From contig CP136069.1 in the NCBI GenBank assembly GCA_032622095.1, positions 109,892,278 through 109,956,277 of the forward strand: a DNA stretch of 64,000 nucleotides, given 5' to 3'. This stretch comes from Siphonodentalium dalli. Taxonomy: Eukaryota > Mollusca > Scaphopoda > Gadilida > Siphonodentaliidae. This document shows, one piece after another, positions 24,339 through 37,870 of the stretch. The notes under the pieces are model-generated. The model was not told the DNA's origin and did not search any database. It was given only the letters and a program-made list of their open reading frames with translations. The stretch's first letter is position 1. The number at the start of each line of letters is the position of its first letter. The position numbers and the translations under genes are program-made.

Positions 24339-25695
24339 ATAAATTGCCAAATTCTGCATGAAAAGGGTTTAAAATTGGACAATATATCCCTCTCAAAATG
24401 TATATTAACATTTCCTCTTCAATTTAGTAATATTATGGTATATAAGGACATACTTCAGTTATACAAGATGCATTAGCTAGTAAAATTGAAAAAAAAAAGC
24501 TAATTTTTTTGGCTTTATTTTGAGGATTGACACTAATTTTCAGGATGCCTCATATTGGAAAAATAAACCACTACTGCTCGATATAATCCATTTTTGATTT
24601 CAGTAAGGTCTATATTTTGATAAAATACTATAAGAAACGCTGTTATTCACACATATACATATATATAATAGGAATCAGGGAGCTAAATGTGTTCTGGAGT
24701 CGGGGAGCGAGTACACCGTGGAATGCTAAAGGTGAAGGTAACCGAAGAATGACCTTCACCTGATACATGCGACACGTTATTAAAGGATGACATCGCGTTT
24801 ATTTGATTTGTACATAATATCTAAATAATTTAAACTGGTGAATGAATGGGGGAACGGATTTTTGTGAGCGGGAAATGTATTTAACTAGCTGTTGTAGATC
24901 TGGGTTTTTCCAGATCAAATTTGGCTGTGAGATAGCCCTGTCGTACACTTGGGGATTTATTTTAAAAAGCAAACACATGACCTATGATTTTTCTTGCATT
25001 TTCGTGATCAACTGGTGTCAATCTAGCTGGGTAAACATCACTGGTATGGCCTGCAGGCTTCAATTCAGCGAATTTGGCCGAAACGTTAACACTGTCGCCT
25101 ATGGGAAACCATTTAGTTCCGTGATTCCTATAAGAAAAATTTGAAGTTTACGAAATTTCACGTCTCGCCGTGATAAGTTGTTATTTCCATATTTTCTTAT
25201 TTTCAAATGATAATGACCACATTTTAGACAGATTTAAAGAAGAAACGCATGGATTCGCCTGTAGATAGTAAAGAAAGTGATAAATCTGGTAATTTTGCAT
25301 GGATGTCAGGTACCATTAGGGGGTCAGGGGGTCTAAAGCCCCCCTCCCCACAATTTTGAGGAGTGTTAGCCCCCCCACCCATTGGGAAAATGTGTCATTT
25401 GACCCAATTAAGCTTTTCCGGCACCAAGTAGCCTTATCTTGGACCGTAGCTCCACCCCAAGTCGGGGGGGGGGGGGGGTGATGGCGTCACCACTAGAGTT
25501 ACTGTCGTGCAAAACTGTCATGGCAGCTTTGTTAAACAGACAGTATGCCCTGCCATCTGGTAAAATTTCATTCCTGAGGCTTTGTCTGATGTTGTATCAT
25601 AATGTTTCGATATTTAAATTGACTTATGGTTGCTTTACATTGCTATTAAAATATTTTTTATTTTTATTTTCTGTTAATTTTGGTAAATATTTATT
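24339..25695 (+). repeat. Satellite monomer 19
   Basis: Length 1357 bp, 5' class B with AGCTAATTTTTTT, A-run of 10, and TTGAAGTTTACG (others TTGAATTTTACG); 3' class a, G-tract 15. Both substitutions recur only in monomer 23. Confidence 0.97.
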
Positions 25696-27051
25696 ATAAA
25701 TTGCCAAATTCTGCATGAAAAGGGTTTTAAATTGGACAATATATCCCTCTCAAAATGTATATTAACATTTCCTCTTCAATTTAGTAATATTATGGTATAT
25801 AAGGACATACTTCAGTTATACAAGATGCATTAGCTAGTAAAATTGAAAAAAAAAGCTAAATGTTTTGGCTTTATTTTGAGGATTGACACTAATTTTCAGG
25901 ATGCCTCATATTGGAAAAATAAACCACTACTGCTCGATATAATCCATTTTTGATTTCAGTAAGGTCTATATTTTGATAAAATACTATAAGAAACGCTGTT
26001 ATTCACACATATACATATATATAGGAATCAGGGAGCTAAATGTGTTCTGGAGTCGGGGAGCGAGTACACCGTGGAATGCTAAAGGTGAAGGTAACCGAAG
26101 AATGACCTTCACCTGATACATGCGACACGTTATTAAAGGATGACATCGCGTTTATTTGATTTGTACATAATATCTAAATAATTTAAACTGGTGAATGAAT
26201 GGGGGAACGGATTTTTGTGAGCGGGAAATGTATTTAACTAGCTGTTGTAGATCTGGGTTTTTCCAGATCAAATTTGGCTGTGAGATAGCCCTGTCGTACA
26301 CTTGGGGATTTATTTTAAAAAGCAAACACATGACCTATGATTTTTCTTGCATTTTCGTGATCAACTGGTGTCAATCTAGCTGGGTAAACATCACTGGTAT
26401 GGCCTGCAGGCTTCAATTCAGCGAATTTGGCCGAAACGTTAACACTGTCGCCTATGGGAAACCATTTAGTTCCGTGATTCCTATAAGAAAAATTTGAATT
26501 TTACGAAATTTCACGTCTCGCCGTGATAAGTTGTTATTTCCATATTTTCTTATTTTCAAATGATAATGACCACATTTTAGACAGATTTAAAGAAGAAACG
26601 CATGGATTCGCCTGTAGATAGTAAAGAAAGTGATAAATCTGGTAATTTTGCATGGATGTCAGGTACCATTAGGGGGTCAGGGGGTCTAAACCCCCCCTCC
26701 CCACAATTTTGAGGAGTGTTAGCCCCCCCACCCATTGGGGAAATGTGTCATTTGACCCAATTAAGCTTTTACGGCACCAAGTAGCCTTATCTTGGACCGT
26801 AGCTCCACCCCAAGTCGGGGGGGGGGGGGGGGGTGATGGCGTCACCACTAGAGTTACTGTCGTGCAAAACTGTCATGGCAGCTTTGTTAAACAGACAGTA
26901 TGCCCTGCCATCTGGTAAAATTTCATTCCTGAGGCTTTGTGTGATGTTGTATCATAATGTTTCGATATTTAAATTGACTTATGGTTGCTTTACATTGCTA
27001 TTAAAATATTTTATTTTTTTTTTTTTCTGTTAATTTTGGTAAATATTTATT
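25696..27051 (+). repeat. Satellite monomer 20
   Basis: Length 1356 bp, 5' class A, 3' class t (T4-A-T13), V mark, AACCCC and ATTGGGGAAATG variants, and private CTTTTACGGCAC (others CTTTTCCGGCAC). G-tract 17, joint longest with monomer 36. Confidence 0.97.
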
Positions 27052-28403
27052 ATAAATTGCCAAATTCTGCATGAAAAGGGTTTAAAATTGGACAATATAT
27101 CCCTCTCAAAATGTATATTAACATTTCCTCTTCAATTTAGTAATATTATGGTATATAAGGACATACTTCAGTTATACAAGATGCATTAGCTAGTAAAATT
27201 GAAAAAAAAAGCTAAATTTTTTGGCTTTATTTTGAGGATTGACACTAATTTTCAGGATGCCTCATATTGGAAAAATAAACCACTACTGCTCGATATAATC
27301 CATTTTTGATTTCAGTAAGGTCTATATTTTGATAAAATACTATAAGAAACGCTGTTATTCACACATATACATATATATAATAGGAATCAGGGAGCTAAAT
27401 GTGTTCTGGAGTCGGGGAGCGAGTACACCGTGGAATGCTAAAGGTGAAGGTAACCGAAGAATGACCTTCACCTGATACATGCGACACGTTATTAAAGGAT
27501 GACATCGCGTTTATTTGATTTGTACATAATATCTAAATAATTTAAACTGGTGAATGAATGGGGGAACGGATTTTTGTGAGCGGGAAATGTATTTAACTAG
27601 CTGTTGTAGATCTGGGTTTTTCCAGATCAAATTTGGCTGTGAGATAGCCCTGTCGTACACTTGGGGATTTATTTTAAAAAGCAAACACATGACCTATGAT
27701 TTTTCTTGCATTTTCGTGATCAACTGGTGTCAATCTAGCTGGGTAAACATCACTGGTATGGCCTGCAGGCTTCAATTCAGCGAATTTGGCCGAAACGTTA
27801 ACACTGTCGCCTATGGGAAACCATTTAGTTCCGTGATTCCTATAAGAAAAATTTGAATTTTACGAAATTTCACGTCTCGCCGTGATAAGTTGTTATTTCC
27901 ATATTTTCTTATTTTCAAATGATAATGACCACATTTTAGACAGATTTAAAGAAGAAACGCATGGATTCGCCTGTAGATAGTAAAGAAAGTGATAAATCTG
28001 GTAATTTTGCATGGATGTCAGGTACCATTAGGGGGTCAGGGGGTCTAAAGCCCCCCTCCCCACAATTTTGAGGAGTGTTAGCCCCCCCACCCATTGGGAA
28101 AATGTGTCATTTGACCCAATTAAGCTTTTCCGGCACCAAGTAGCCTTATCTTGGACCGTAGCTCCACCCCAAGTCGGGGGGGGGGGTGATGGCGTCACCA
28201 CTAGAGTTACTGTCGTGCAAAACTGTCATGGCAGCTTTGTTAAACAGACAGTATGCCCTGCCATCTGGTAAAATTTCATTCCTGAGGCTTTGTCTGATGT
28301 TGTATCATAATGTTTCGATATTTAAATTGACTTATGGTTGCTTTACATTGCTATTAAAATATTTTTTATTTTTATTTTCTGTTAATTTTGGTAAATATTT
28401 ATT
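27052..28403 (+). repeat. Satellite monomer 21
   Basis: Length 1352 bp, 5' class B, 3' class a, G-tract 11. Confidence 0.97.
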
Positions 28404-29752
28404 ATAAATTGCCAAATTCTGCATGAAAAGGGTTTTAAATTGGACAATATATCCCTCTCAAAATGTATATTAACATTTCCTCTTCAATTTAGTAATATTA
28501 TGGTATATAAGGACATACTTCAGTTATACAAGATGCATTAGCTAGTAAAATTGAAAAAAAAAGCTAAATGTTTTGGCTTTATTTTGAGGATTGACACTAA
28601 TTTTCAGGATGCCTCATATTGGAAAAATAAACCACTACTGCTCGATATAATCCATTTTTGATTTCAGTAAGGTCTATATTTTGATAAAATACTATAAGAA
28701 ACGCTGTTATTCACACATATACATATATATAGGAATCAGGGAGCTAAATGTGTTCTGGAGTCGGGGAGCGAGTACACCGTGGAATGCTAAAGGTGAAGGT
28801 AACCGAAGAATGACCTTCACCTGATACATGCGACACGTTATTAAAGGATGACATCGCGTTTATTTGATTTGTACATAATATCTAAATAATTTAAACTGGT
28901 GAATGAATGGGGGAACGGATTTTTGTGAGCGGGAAATGTATTTAACTAGCTGTTGTAGATCTGGGTTTTTCCAGATCAAATTTGGCTGTGAGATAGCCCT
29001 GTCGTACACTTGGGGATTTATTTTAAAAAGCAAACACATGACCTATGATTTTTCTTGCAATTTCGTGATCAACTGGTGTCAATCTAGCTGGGTAAACATC
29101 ACTGGTATGGCCTGCAGGCTTCAATTCAGCGAATTTGGCCGAAACGTTAACACTGTCGCCTATGGGAAACCATTTAGTTCCGTGATTCCTATAAGAAAAA
29201 TTTGAATTTTACGAAATTTCACGTCTCGCCGTGATAAGTTGTTATTTCCATATTTTCTTATTTTCAAATGATAATGACCACATTTTAGACAGATTTAAAG
29301 AAGAAACGCATGGATTCGCCTGTAGATAGTAAAGAAAGTGATAAATCTGGTAATTTTGCATGGATGTCAGGTACCATTAGGGGGTCAGGGGGTCTAAAGC
29401 CCCCCTCCCCACAATTTTGAGGAGTGTTAGCCCCCCCACCCATTGGGAAAATGTGTCATTTGACCCAATTAAGCTTTTCCGGCACCAAGTAGCCTTATCT
29501 TGGACCGTAGCTCCACCCCAAGTCGGGGGGGGGGTGATGGCGTCACCACTAGAGTTACTGTCGTGCAAAACTGTCATGGCAGCTTTGTTAAACAGACAGT
29601 ATGCCCTGCCATCTGGTAAAATTTCATTCCTGAGGCTTTGTCTGATGTTGTATCATAATGTTTCGATATTTAAATTGACTTATGGTTGCTTTACATTGCT
29701 ATTAAAATATTTTATTTTATTTTTTTTCTGTTAATTTTGGTAAATATTTATT
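28404..29752 (+). repeat. Satellite monomer 22
   Basis: Length 1349 bp, 5' class A, 3' class b, G-tract 10, with TTGCAATTTCG. Confidence 0.97.
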
Positions 29753-31105
29753 ATAAATTGCCAAATTCTGCATGAAAAGGGTTTAAAATTGGACAATATA
29801 TCCCTCTCAAAATGTATATTAACATTTCCTCTTCAATTTAGTAATATTATGGTATATAAGGACATACTTCAGTTATACAAGATGCATTAGCTAGTAAAAT
29901 TGAAAAAAAAGCTAATTTTTTTGGCTTTATTTTGAGGATTGACACTAATTTTCAGGATGCCTCATATTGGAAAAATAAACCACTACTGCTCGATATAATC
30001 CATTTTTGATTTCAGTAAGGTCTATATTTTGATAAAATACTATAAGAAACGCTGTTATTCACACATATACATATATATAATAGGAATCAGGGAGCTAAAT
30101 GTGTTCTGGAGTCGGGGAGCGAGTACACCGTGGAATGCTAAAGGTGAAGGTAACCGAAGAATGACCTTCACCTGATACATGCGACACGTTATTAAAGGAT
30201 GACATCGCGTTTATTTGATTTGTACATAATATCTAAATAATTTAAACTGGTGAATGAATGGGGGAACGGATTTTTGTGAGCGGGAAATGTATTTAACTAG
30301 CTGTTGTAGATCTGGGTTTTTCCAGATCAAATTTGGCTGTGAGATAGCCCTGTCGTACACTTGGGGATTTATTTTAAAAAGCAAACACATGACCTATGAT
30401 TTTTCTTGCATTTTCGTGATCAACTGGTGTCAATCTAGCTGGGTAAACATCACTGGTATGGCCTGCAGGCTTCAATTCAGCGAATTTGGCCGAAACGTTA
30501 ACACTGTCGCCTATGGGAAACCATTTAGTTCCGTGATTCCTATAAGAAAAATTTGAAGTTTACGAAATTTCACGTCTCGCCGTGATAAGTTGTTATTTCC
30601 ATATTTTCTTATTTTCAAATGATAATGACCACATTTTAGACAGATTTAAAGAAGAAACGCATGGATTCGCCTGTAGATAGTAAAGAAAGTGATAAATCTG
30701 GTAATTTTGCATGGATGTCAGGTACCATTAGGGGGTCAGGGGGTCTAAAGCCCCCCTCCCCACAATTTTGAGGAGTGTTAGCCCCCCCACCCATTGGGAA
30801 AATGTGTCATTTGACCCAATTAAGCTTTTCCGGCACCAAGTAGCCTTATCTTGGACCGTAGCTCCACCCCAAGTCGGGGGGGGGGGGGTGATGGCGTCAC
30901 CACTAGAGTTACTGTCGTGCAAAACTGTCATGGCAGCTTTGTTAAACAGACAGTATGCCCTGCCATCTGGTAAAATTTCATTCCTGAGGCTTTGTCTGAT
31001 GTTGTATCATAATGTTTCGATATTTAAATTGACTTATGGTTGCTTTACATTGCTATTAAAATATTTTTTATTTTTATTTTCTGTTAATTTTGGTAAATAT
31101 TTATT
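29753..31105 (+). repeat. Satellite monomer 23
   Basis: Length 1353 bp, 5' class B with AGCTAATTTTTTT, A-run of 8 and TTGAAGTTTACG; 3' class a, G-tract 13. Partner of monomer 19. Confidence 0.97.
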
Positions 31106-32461
31106 ATAAATTGCCAAATTCTGCATGAAAAGGGTTTTAAATTGGACAATATATCCCTCTCAAAATGTATATTAACATTTCCTCTTCAATTTAGTAATAT
31201 TATGGTATATAAGGACATACTTCAGTTATACAAGATGCATTAGCTAGTAAAATTGAAAAAAAAAGCTAAATGTTTTGGCTTTATTTTGAGGATTGACACT
31301 AATTTTCAGGATGCCTCATATTGGAAAAATAAACCACTACTGCTCGATATAATCCATTTTTGATTTCAGTAAGGTCTATATTTTGATAAAATACTATAAG
31401 AAACGCTGTTATTCACACATATACATATATATAGGAATCAGGGAGCTAAATGTGTTCTGGAGTCGGGGAGCGAGTACACCGTGGAATGCTAAAGGTGAAG
31501 GTAACCGAAGAATGACCTTCACCTGATACATGCGACACGTTATTAAAGGATGACATCGCGTTTATTTGATTTGTACATAATATCTAAATAATTTAAACTG
31601 GTGAATGAATGGGGGAACGGATTTTTGTGAGCGGGAAATGTATTTAACTAGCTGTTGTAGATCTGGGTTTTTCCAGATCAAATTTGGCTGTGAGATAGCC
31701 CTGTCGTACACTTGGGGATTTATTTTAAAAAGCAAACACATGACCTATGATTTTTCTTGCATTTTCGTGATCAACTGGTGTCAATCTAGCTGGGTAAACA
31801 TCACTGGTATGGCCTGCAGGCTTCAATTCAGCGAATTTGGCCGAAACGTTAACACTGTCGCCTATGGGAAACCATTTAGTTCCGTGATTCCTATAAGAAA
31901 AATTTGAATTTTACGAAATTTCACGTCTCGCCGTGATAAGTTGTTATTTCCATATTTTCTTATTTTCAAATGATAATGACCACATTTTAGACAGATTTAA
32001 AGAAGAAACGCATGGATTCGCCTGTAGATAGTAAAGAAAGTGATAAATCTGGTAATTTTGCATGGATGTCAGGTACCATTAGGGGGTCAGGGGGTCTAAA
32101 GCCCCCCTCCCCACAATTTTGAGGAGTGTTAGCCCCCCCCCACCCATTGGGAAAATGTGTCATTTGACCCAATTAAGCTTTTCCGGCACCAAGTAGCCTT
32201 ATCTTGGACCGTAGCTCCACCCCAAGTCGGGGGGGGGGGGGGGGTGATGGCGTCACCACTAGAGTTACTGTCGTGCAAAACTGTCATGGCAGCTTTGTTA
32301 AACAGACAGTATGCCCTGCCATCTGGTAAAATTTCATTCCTGAGGCTTTGTCTGATGTTGTATCATAATGTTTCGATATTTAAATTGACTTATGGTTGCT
32401 TTACATTGCTATTAAAATATTTTTTATTTTTATTTTCTGTTAATTTTGGTAAATATTTATT
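31106..32461 (+). repeat. Satellite monomer 24
   Basis: Length 1356 bp, 5' class A, 3' class a, G-tract 16. C-tract expanded to 9, which is unusual for the proximal domain (normally 7). Confidence 0.97.
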
Positions 32462-33811
32462 ATAAATTGCCAAATTCTGCATGAAAAGGGTTTTAAATTG
32501 GACAATATATCCCTCTCAAAATGTATATTAACATTTCCTCTTCAATTTAGTAATATTATGGTATATAAGGACATACTTCAGTTATACAAGATGCATTAGC
32601 TAGTAAAATTGAAAAAAAAAGCTAAATGTTTTGGCTTTATTTTGAGGATTGACACTAATTTTCAGGATGCCTCATATTGGAAAAATAAACCACTACTGCT
32701 CGATATAATCCATTTTTGATTTCAGTAAGGTCTATATTTTGATAAAATACTATAAGAAACGCTGTTATTCACACATATACATATATATAGGAATCAGGGA
32801 GCTAAATGTGTTCTGGAGTCGGGGAGCGAGTACACCGTGGAATGCTAAAGGTGAAGGTAACCGAAGAATGACCTTCACCTGATACATGCGACACGTTATT
32901 AAAGGATGACATCGCGTTTATTTGATTTGTACATAATATCTAAATAATTTAAACTGGTGAATGAATGGGGGAACGGATTTTTGTGAGCGGGAAATGTATT
33001 TAACTAGCTGTTGTAGATCTGGGTTTTTCCAGATCAAATTTGGCTGTGAGATAGCCCTGTCGTACACTTGGGGATTTATTTTAAAAAGCAAACACATGAC
33101 CTATGATTTTTCTTGCATTTTCGTGATCAACTGGTGTCAATCTAGCTGGGTAAACATCACTGGTATGGCCTGCAGGCTTCAATTCAGCGAATTTGGCCGA
33201 AACGTTAACACTGTCGCCTATGGGAAACCATTTAGTTCCGTGATTCCTATAAGAAAAATTTGAATTTTACGAAATTTCACGTCTCGCCGTGATAAGTTGT
33301 TATTTCCATATTTTCTTATTTTCAAATGATAATGACCACATTTTAGACAGATTTAAAGAAGAAACGCATGGATTCGCCTGTAGATAGTAAAGAAAGTGAT
33401 AAATCTGGTAATTTTGCATGGATGTCAGGTACCATTAGGGGGTCAGGGGGTCTAAACCCCCCCTCCCCACAATTTTGAGGAGTGTTAGCCCCCCCACCCA
33501 TTGGGAAAATGTGTCATTTGACCCAATTAAGCTTTTCCGGCACCAAGTAGCCTTATCTTGGACCGTAGCTCCACCCCAAGTCGGGGGGGGGGGTGATGGC
33601 GTCACCACTAGAGTTACTGTCGTGCAAAACTGTCATGGCAGCTTTGTTAAACAGACAGTATGCCCTGCCATCTGGTAAAATTTCATTCCTGAGGCTTTGT
33701 GTGATGTTGTATCATAATGTTTCGATATTTAAATTGACTTATGGTTGCTTTACATTGCTATTAAAATATTTTATTTTTTTTTTTTTCTGTTAATTTTGGT
33801 AAATATTTATT
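32462..33811 (+). repeat. Satellite monomer 25
   Basis: Length 1350 bp, 5' class A, 3' class t (T4-A-T13, as in monomer 20), G-tract 11, V mark, AACCCC variant but normal ATTGGGAAAATG. Confidence 0.97.
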
Positions 33812-35163
33812 ATAAATTGCCAAATTCTGCATGAAAAGGGTTTAAAATTGGACAATATATCCCTCTCAAAATGTATATTAACATTTCCTCTTCAATTTAG
33901 TAATATTATGGTATATAAGGACATACTTCAGTTATACAAGATGCATTAGCTAGTAAAATTGAAAAAAAAAGCTAAATTTTTTGGCTTTATTTTGAGGATT
34001 GACACTAATTTTCAGGATGCCTCATATTGGAAAAATAAACCACTACTGCTCGATATAATCCATTTTTGATTTCAGTAAGGTCTATATTTTGATAAAATAC
34101 TATAAGAAACGCTGTTATTCACACATATACATATATATAATAGGAATCAGGGAGCTAAATGTGTTCTGGAGTCGGGGAGCGAGTACACCGTGGAATGCTA
34201 AAGGTGAAGGTAACCGAAGAATGACCTTCACCTGATACATGCGACACGTTATTAAAGGATGACATCGCGTTTATTTGATTTGTACATAATATCTAAATAA
34301 TTTAAACTGGTGAATGAATGGGGGAACGGATTTTTGTGAGCGGGAAATGTATTTAACTAGCTGTTGTAGATCTGGGTTTTTCCAGATCAAATTTGGCTGT
34401 GAGATAGCCCTGTCGTACACTTGGGGATTTATTTTAAAAAGCAAACACATGACCTATGATTTTTCTTGCATTTTCGTGATCAACTGGTGTCAATCTAGCT
34501 GGGTAAACATCACTGGTATGGCCTGCAGGCTTCAATTCAGCGAATTTGGCCGAAACGTTAACACTGTCGCCTATGGGAAACCATTTAGTTCCGTGATTCC
34601 TATAAGAAAAATTTGAATTTTACGAAATTTCACGTCTCGCCGTGATAAGTTGTTATTTCCATATTTTCTTATTTTCAAATGATAATGACCACATTTTAGA
34701 CAGATTTAAAGAAGAAACGCATGGATTCGCCTGTAGATAGTAAAGAAAGTGATAAATCTGGTAATTTTGCATGGATGTCAGGTACCATTAGGGGGTCAGG
34801 GGGTCTAAAGCCCCCCTCCCCACAATTTTGAGGAGTGTTAGCCCCCACACCCATTGGGAAAATGTGTCATTTGACCCAATTAAGCTTTTCCGGCACCAAG
34901 TAGCCTTATCTTGGACCGTAGCTCCACCCCAAGTCGGGGGGGGGGGTGATGGCGTCACCACTAGAGTTACTGTCGTGCAAAACTGTCATGGCAGCTTTGT
35001 TAAACAGACAGTATGCCCTGCCATCTGGTAAAATTTCATTCCTGAGGCTTTGTCTGATGTTGTATCATAATGTTTCGATATTTAAATTGACTTATGGTTG
35101 CTTTACATTGCTATTAAAATATTTTTTATTTTTATTTTCTGTTAATTTTGGTAAATATTTATT
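33812..35163 (+). repeat. Satellite monomer 26
   Basis: Length 1352 bp, 5' class B, 3' class a, G-tract 11, C-tract variant CCCCCACACCC. Confidence 0.97.
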
Positions 35164-36516
35164 ATAAATTGCCAAATTCTGCATGAAAAGGGTTTTAAAT
35201 TGGACAATATATCCCTCTCAAAATGTATATTAACATTTCCTCTTCAATTTAGTAATATTATGGTATATAAGGACATACTTCAGTTATACAAGATGCATTA
35301 GCTAGTAAAATTGAAAAAAAAAGCTAAATGTTTTGGCTTTATTTTGAGGATTGACACTAATTTTCAGGATGCCTCATATTGGAAAAATAAACCACTACTG
35401 CTCGATATAATCCATTTTTGATTTCAGTAAGGTCTATATTTTGATAAAATACTATAAGAAACGCTGTTATTCACACATATACATATATATAGGAATCAGG
35501 GAGCTAAATGTGTTCTGGAGTCGGGGAGCGAGTACACCGTGGAATGCTAAAGGTGAAGGTAACCGAAGAATGACCTTCACCTGATACATGCGACACGTTA
35601 TTAAAGGATGACATCGCGTTTATTTGATTTGTACATAATATCTAAATAATTTAAACTGGTGAATGAATGGGGGAACGGATTTTTGTGAGCGGGAAATGTA
35701 TTTAACTAGCTGTTGTAGATCTGGGTTTTTCCAGATCAAATTTGGCTGTGAGATAGCCCTGTCGTACACTTGGGGATTTATTTTAAAAAGCAAACACATG
35801 ACCTATGATTTTTCTTGCATTTTCGTGATCAACTGGTGTCAATCTAGCTGGGTAAACATCACTGGTATGGCCTGCAGGCTTCAATTCAGCGAATTTGGCC
35901 GAAACGTTAACACTGTCGCCTATGGGAAACCATTTAGTTCCGTGATTCCTATAAGAAAAATTTGAATTTTACGAAATTTCACGTCTCGCCGTGATAAGTT
36001 GTTATTTCCATATTTTCTTATTTTCAAATGATAATGACCACATTTTAGACAGATTTAAAGAAGAAACGCATGGATTCGCCTGTAGATAGTAAAGAAAGTG
36101 ATAAATCTGGTAATTTTGCATGGATGTCAGGTACCATTAGGGGGTCAGGGGGTCTAAAGCCCCCCTCCCCACAATTTTGAGGAGTGTTAGCCCCCACACC
36201 CATTGGGAAAATGTGTCATTTGACCCAATTAAGCTTTTCCGGCACCAAGTAGCCTTATCTTGGACCGTAGCTCCACCCCAAGTCGGGGGGGGGGGGGGGT
36301 GATGGCGTCACCACTAGAGTTACTGTCGTGCAAAACTGTCATGGCAGCTTTGTTAAACAGACAGTATGCCCTGCCATCTGGTAAAATTTCATTCCTGAGG
36401 CTTTGTCTGATGTTGTATCATAATGTTTCGATATTTAAATTGACTTATGGTTGCTTTACATTGCTATTAAAATATTTTTTATTTTTATTTTCTGTTAATT
36501 TTGGTAAATATTTATT
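35164..36516 (+). repeat. Satellite monomer 27
   Basis: Length 1353 bp, 5' class A, 3' class a, G-tract 15, C-tract variant CCCCCACACCC. Confidence 0.97.
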
Positions 36517-37870
36517 ATAAATTGCCAAATTCTGCATGAAAAGGGTTTTAAATTGGACAATATATCCCTCTCAAAATGTATATTAACATTTCCTCTTCAA
36601 TTTAGTAATATTATGGTATATAAGGACATACTTCAGTTATACAAGATGCATTAGCTAGTAAAATTGAAAAAAAAAGCTAAATGTTTTGGCTTTATTTTGA
36701 GGATTGACACTAATTTTCAGGATGCCTCATATTGGAAAAATAAACCACTACTGCTCGATATAATCCATTTTTGATTTCAGTAAGGTCTATATTTTGATAA
36801 AATACTATAAGAAACGCTGTTATTCACACATATACATATATATAGGAATCAGGGAGCTAAATGTGTTCTGGAGTCGGGGAGCGAGTACACCGTGGAATGC
36901 TAAAGGTGAAGGTAACCGAAGAATGACCTTCACCTGATACATGCGACACGTTATTAAAGGATGACATCGCGTTTATTTGATTTGTACATAATATCTAAAT
37001 AATTTAAACTGGTGAATGAATGGGGGAACGGATTTTTGTGAGCGGGAAATGTATTTAACTAGCTGTTGTAGATCTGGGTTTTTCCAGATCAAATTTGGCT
37101 GTGAGATAGCCCTGTCGTACACTTGGGGATTTATTTTAAAAAGCAAACACATGACCTATGATTTTTCTTGCATTTTCGTGATCAACTGGTGTCAATCTAG
37201 CTGGGTAAACATCACTGGTATGGCCTGCAGGCTTCAATTCAGCGAATTTGGCCGAAACGTTAACACTGTCGCCTATGGGAAACCATTTAGTTCCGTGATT
37301 CCTATAAGAAAAATTTGAATTTTACGAAATTTCACGTCTCGCCGTGATAAGTTGTTATTTCCATATTTTCTTATTTTCAAATGATAATGACCACATTTTA
37401 GACAGATTTAAAGAAGAAACGCATGGATTCGCCTGTAGATAGTAAAGAAAGTGATAAATCTGGTAATTTTGCATGGATGTCAGGTACCATTAGGGGGTCA
37501 GGGGGTCTAAAGCCCCCCTCCCCACAATTTTGAGGAGTGTTAGCCCCCCCACCCATTGGGAAAATGTGTCATTTGACCCAATTAAGCTTTTCCGGCACCA
37601 AGTAGCCTTATCTTGGACCGTAGCTCCACCCCAAGTCGGGGGGGGGGGGGGGTGATGGCGTCACCACTAGAGTTACTGTCGTGCAAAACTGTCATGGCAG
37701 CTTTGTTAAACAGACAGTATGCCCTGCCATCTGGTAAAATTTCATTCCTGAGGCTTTGTCTGATGTTGTATCATAATGTTTCGATATTTAAATTGACTTA
37801 TGGTTGCTTTACATTGCTATTAAAATATTTTATTTTATTTTTTTTCTGTTAATTTTGGTAAATATTTATT
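36517..37870 (+). repeat. Satellite monomer 28
   Basis: Length 1354 bp, 5' class A, 3' class b, G-tract 15. Last A-type 5' part in the window. Confidence 0.97.

Larger units (their letters stand above)
21270..32090 (+). repeat. Four-monomer higher-order repeat, about 5.41 kb, two tandem periods
   Basis: Monomers 16-19 and 20-23 carry the same ordered marks. First comes AACCCC plus GGGGAAATG plus V (16, 20), then B...a (17, 21), then A...b with TTGCAATTTCG (18, 22), then B...a with AGCTAATTTTTTT and TTGAAGTTTACG (19, 23). Equivalent points are 5412-5419 bp apart. The 5' part of monomer 16 breaks the pattern, so the period begins inside that monomer. A shorter three-monomer version (13-15 against 16-18) precedes it at 4058-4061 bp spacing. 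Confidence 0.75.
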
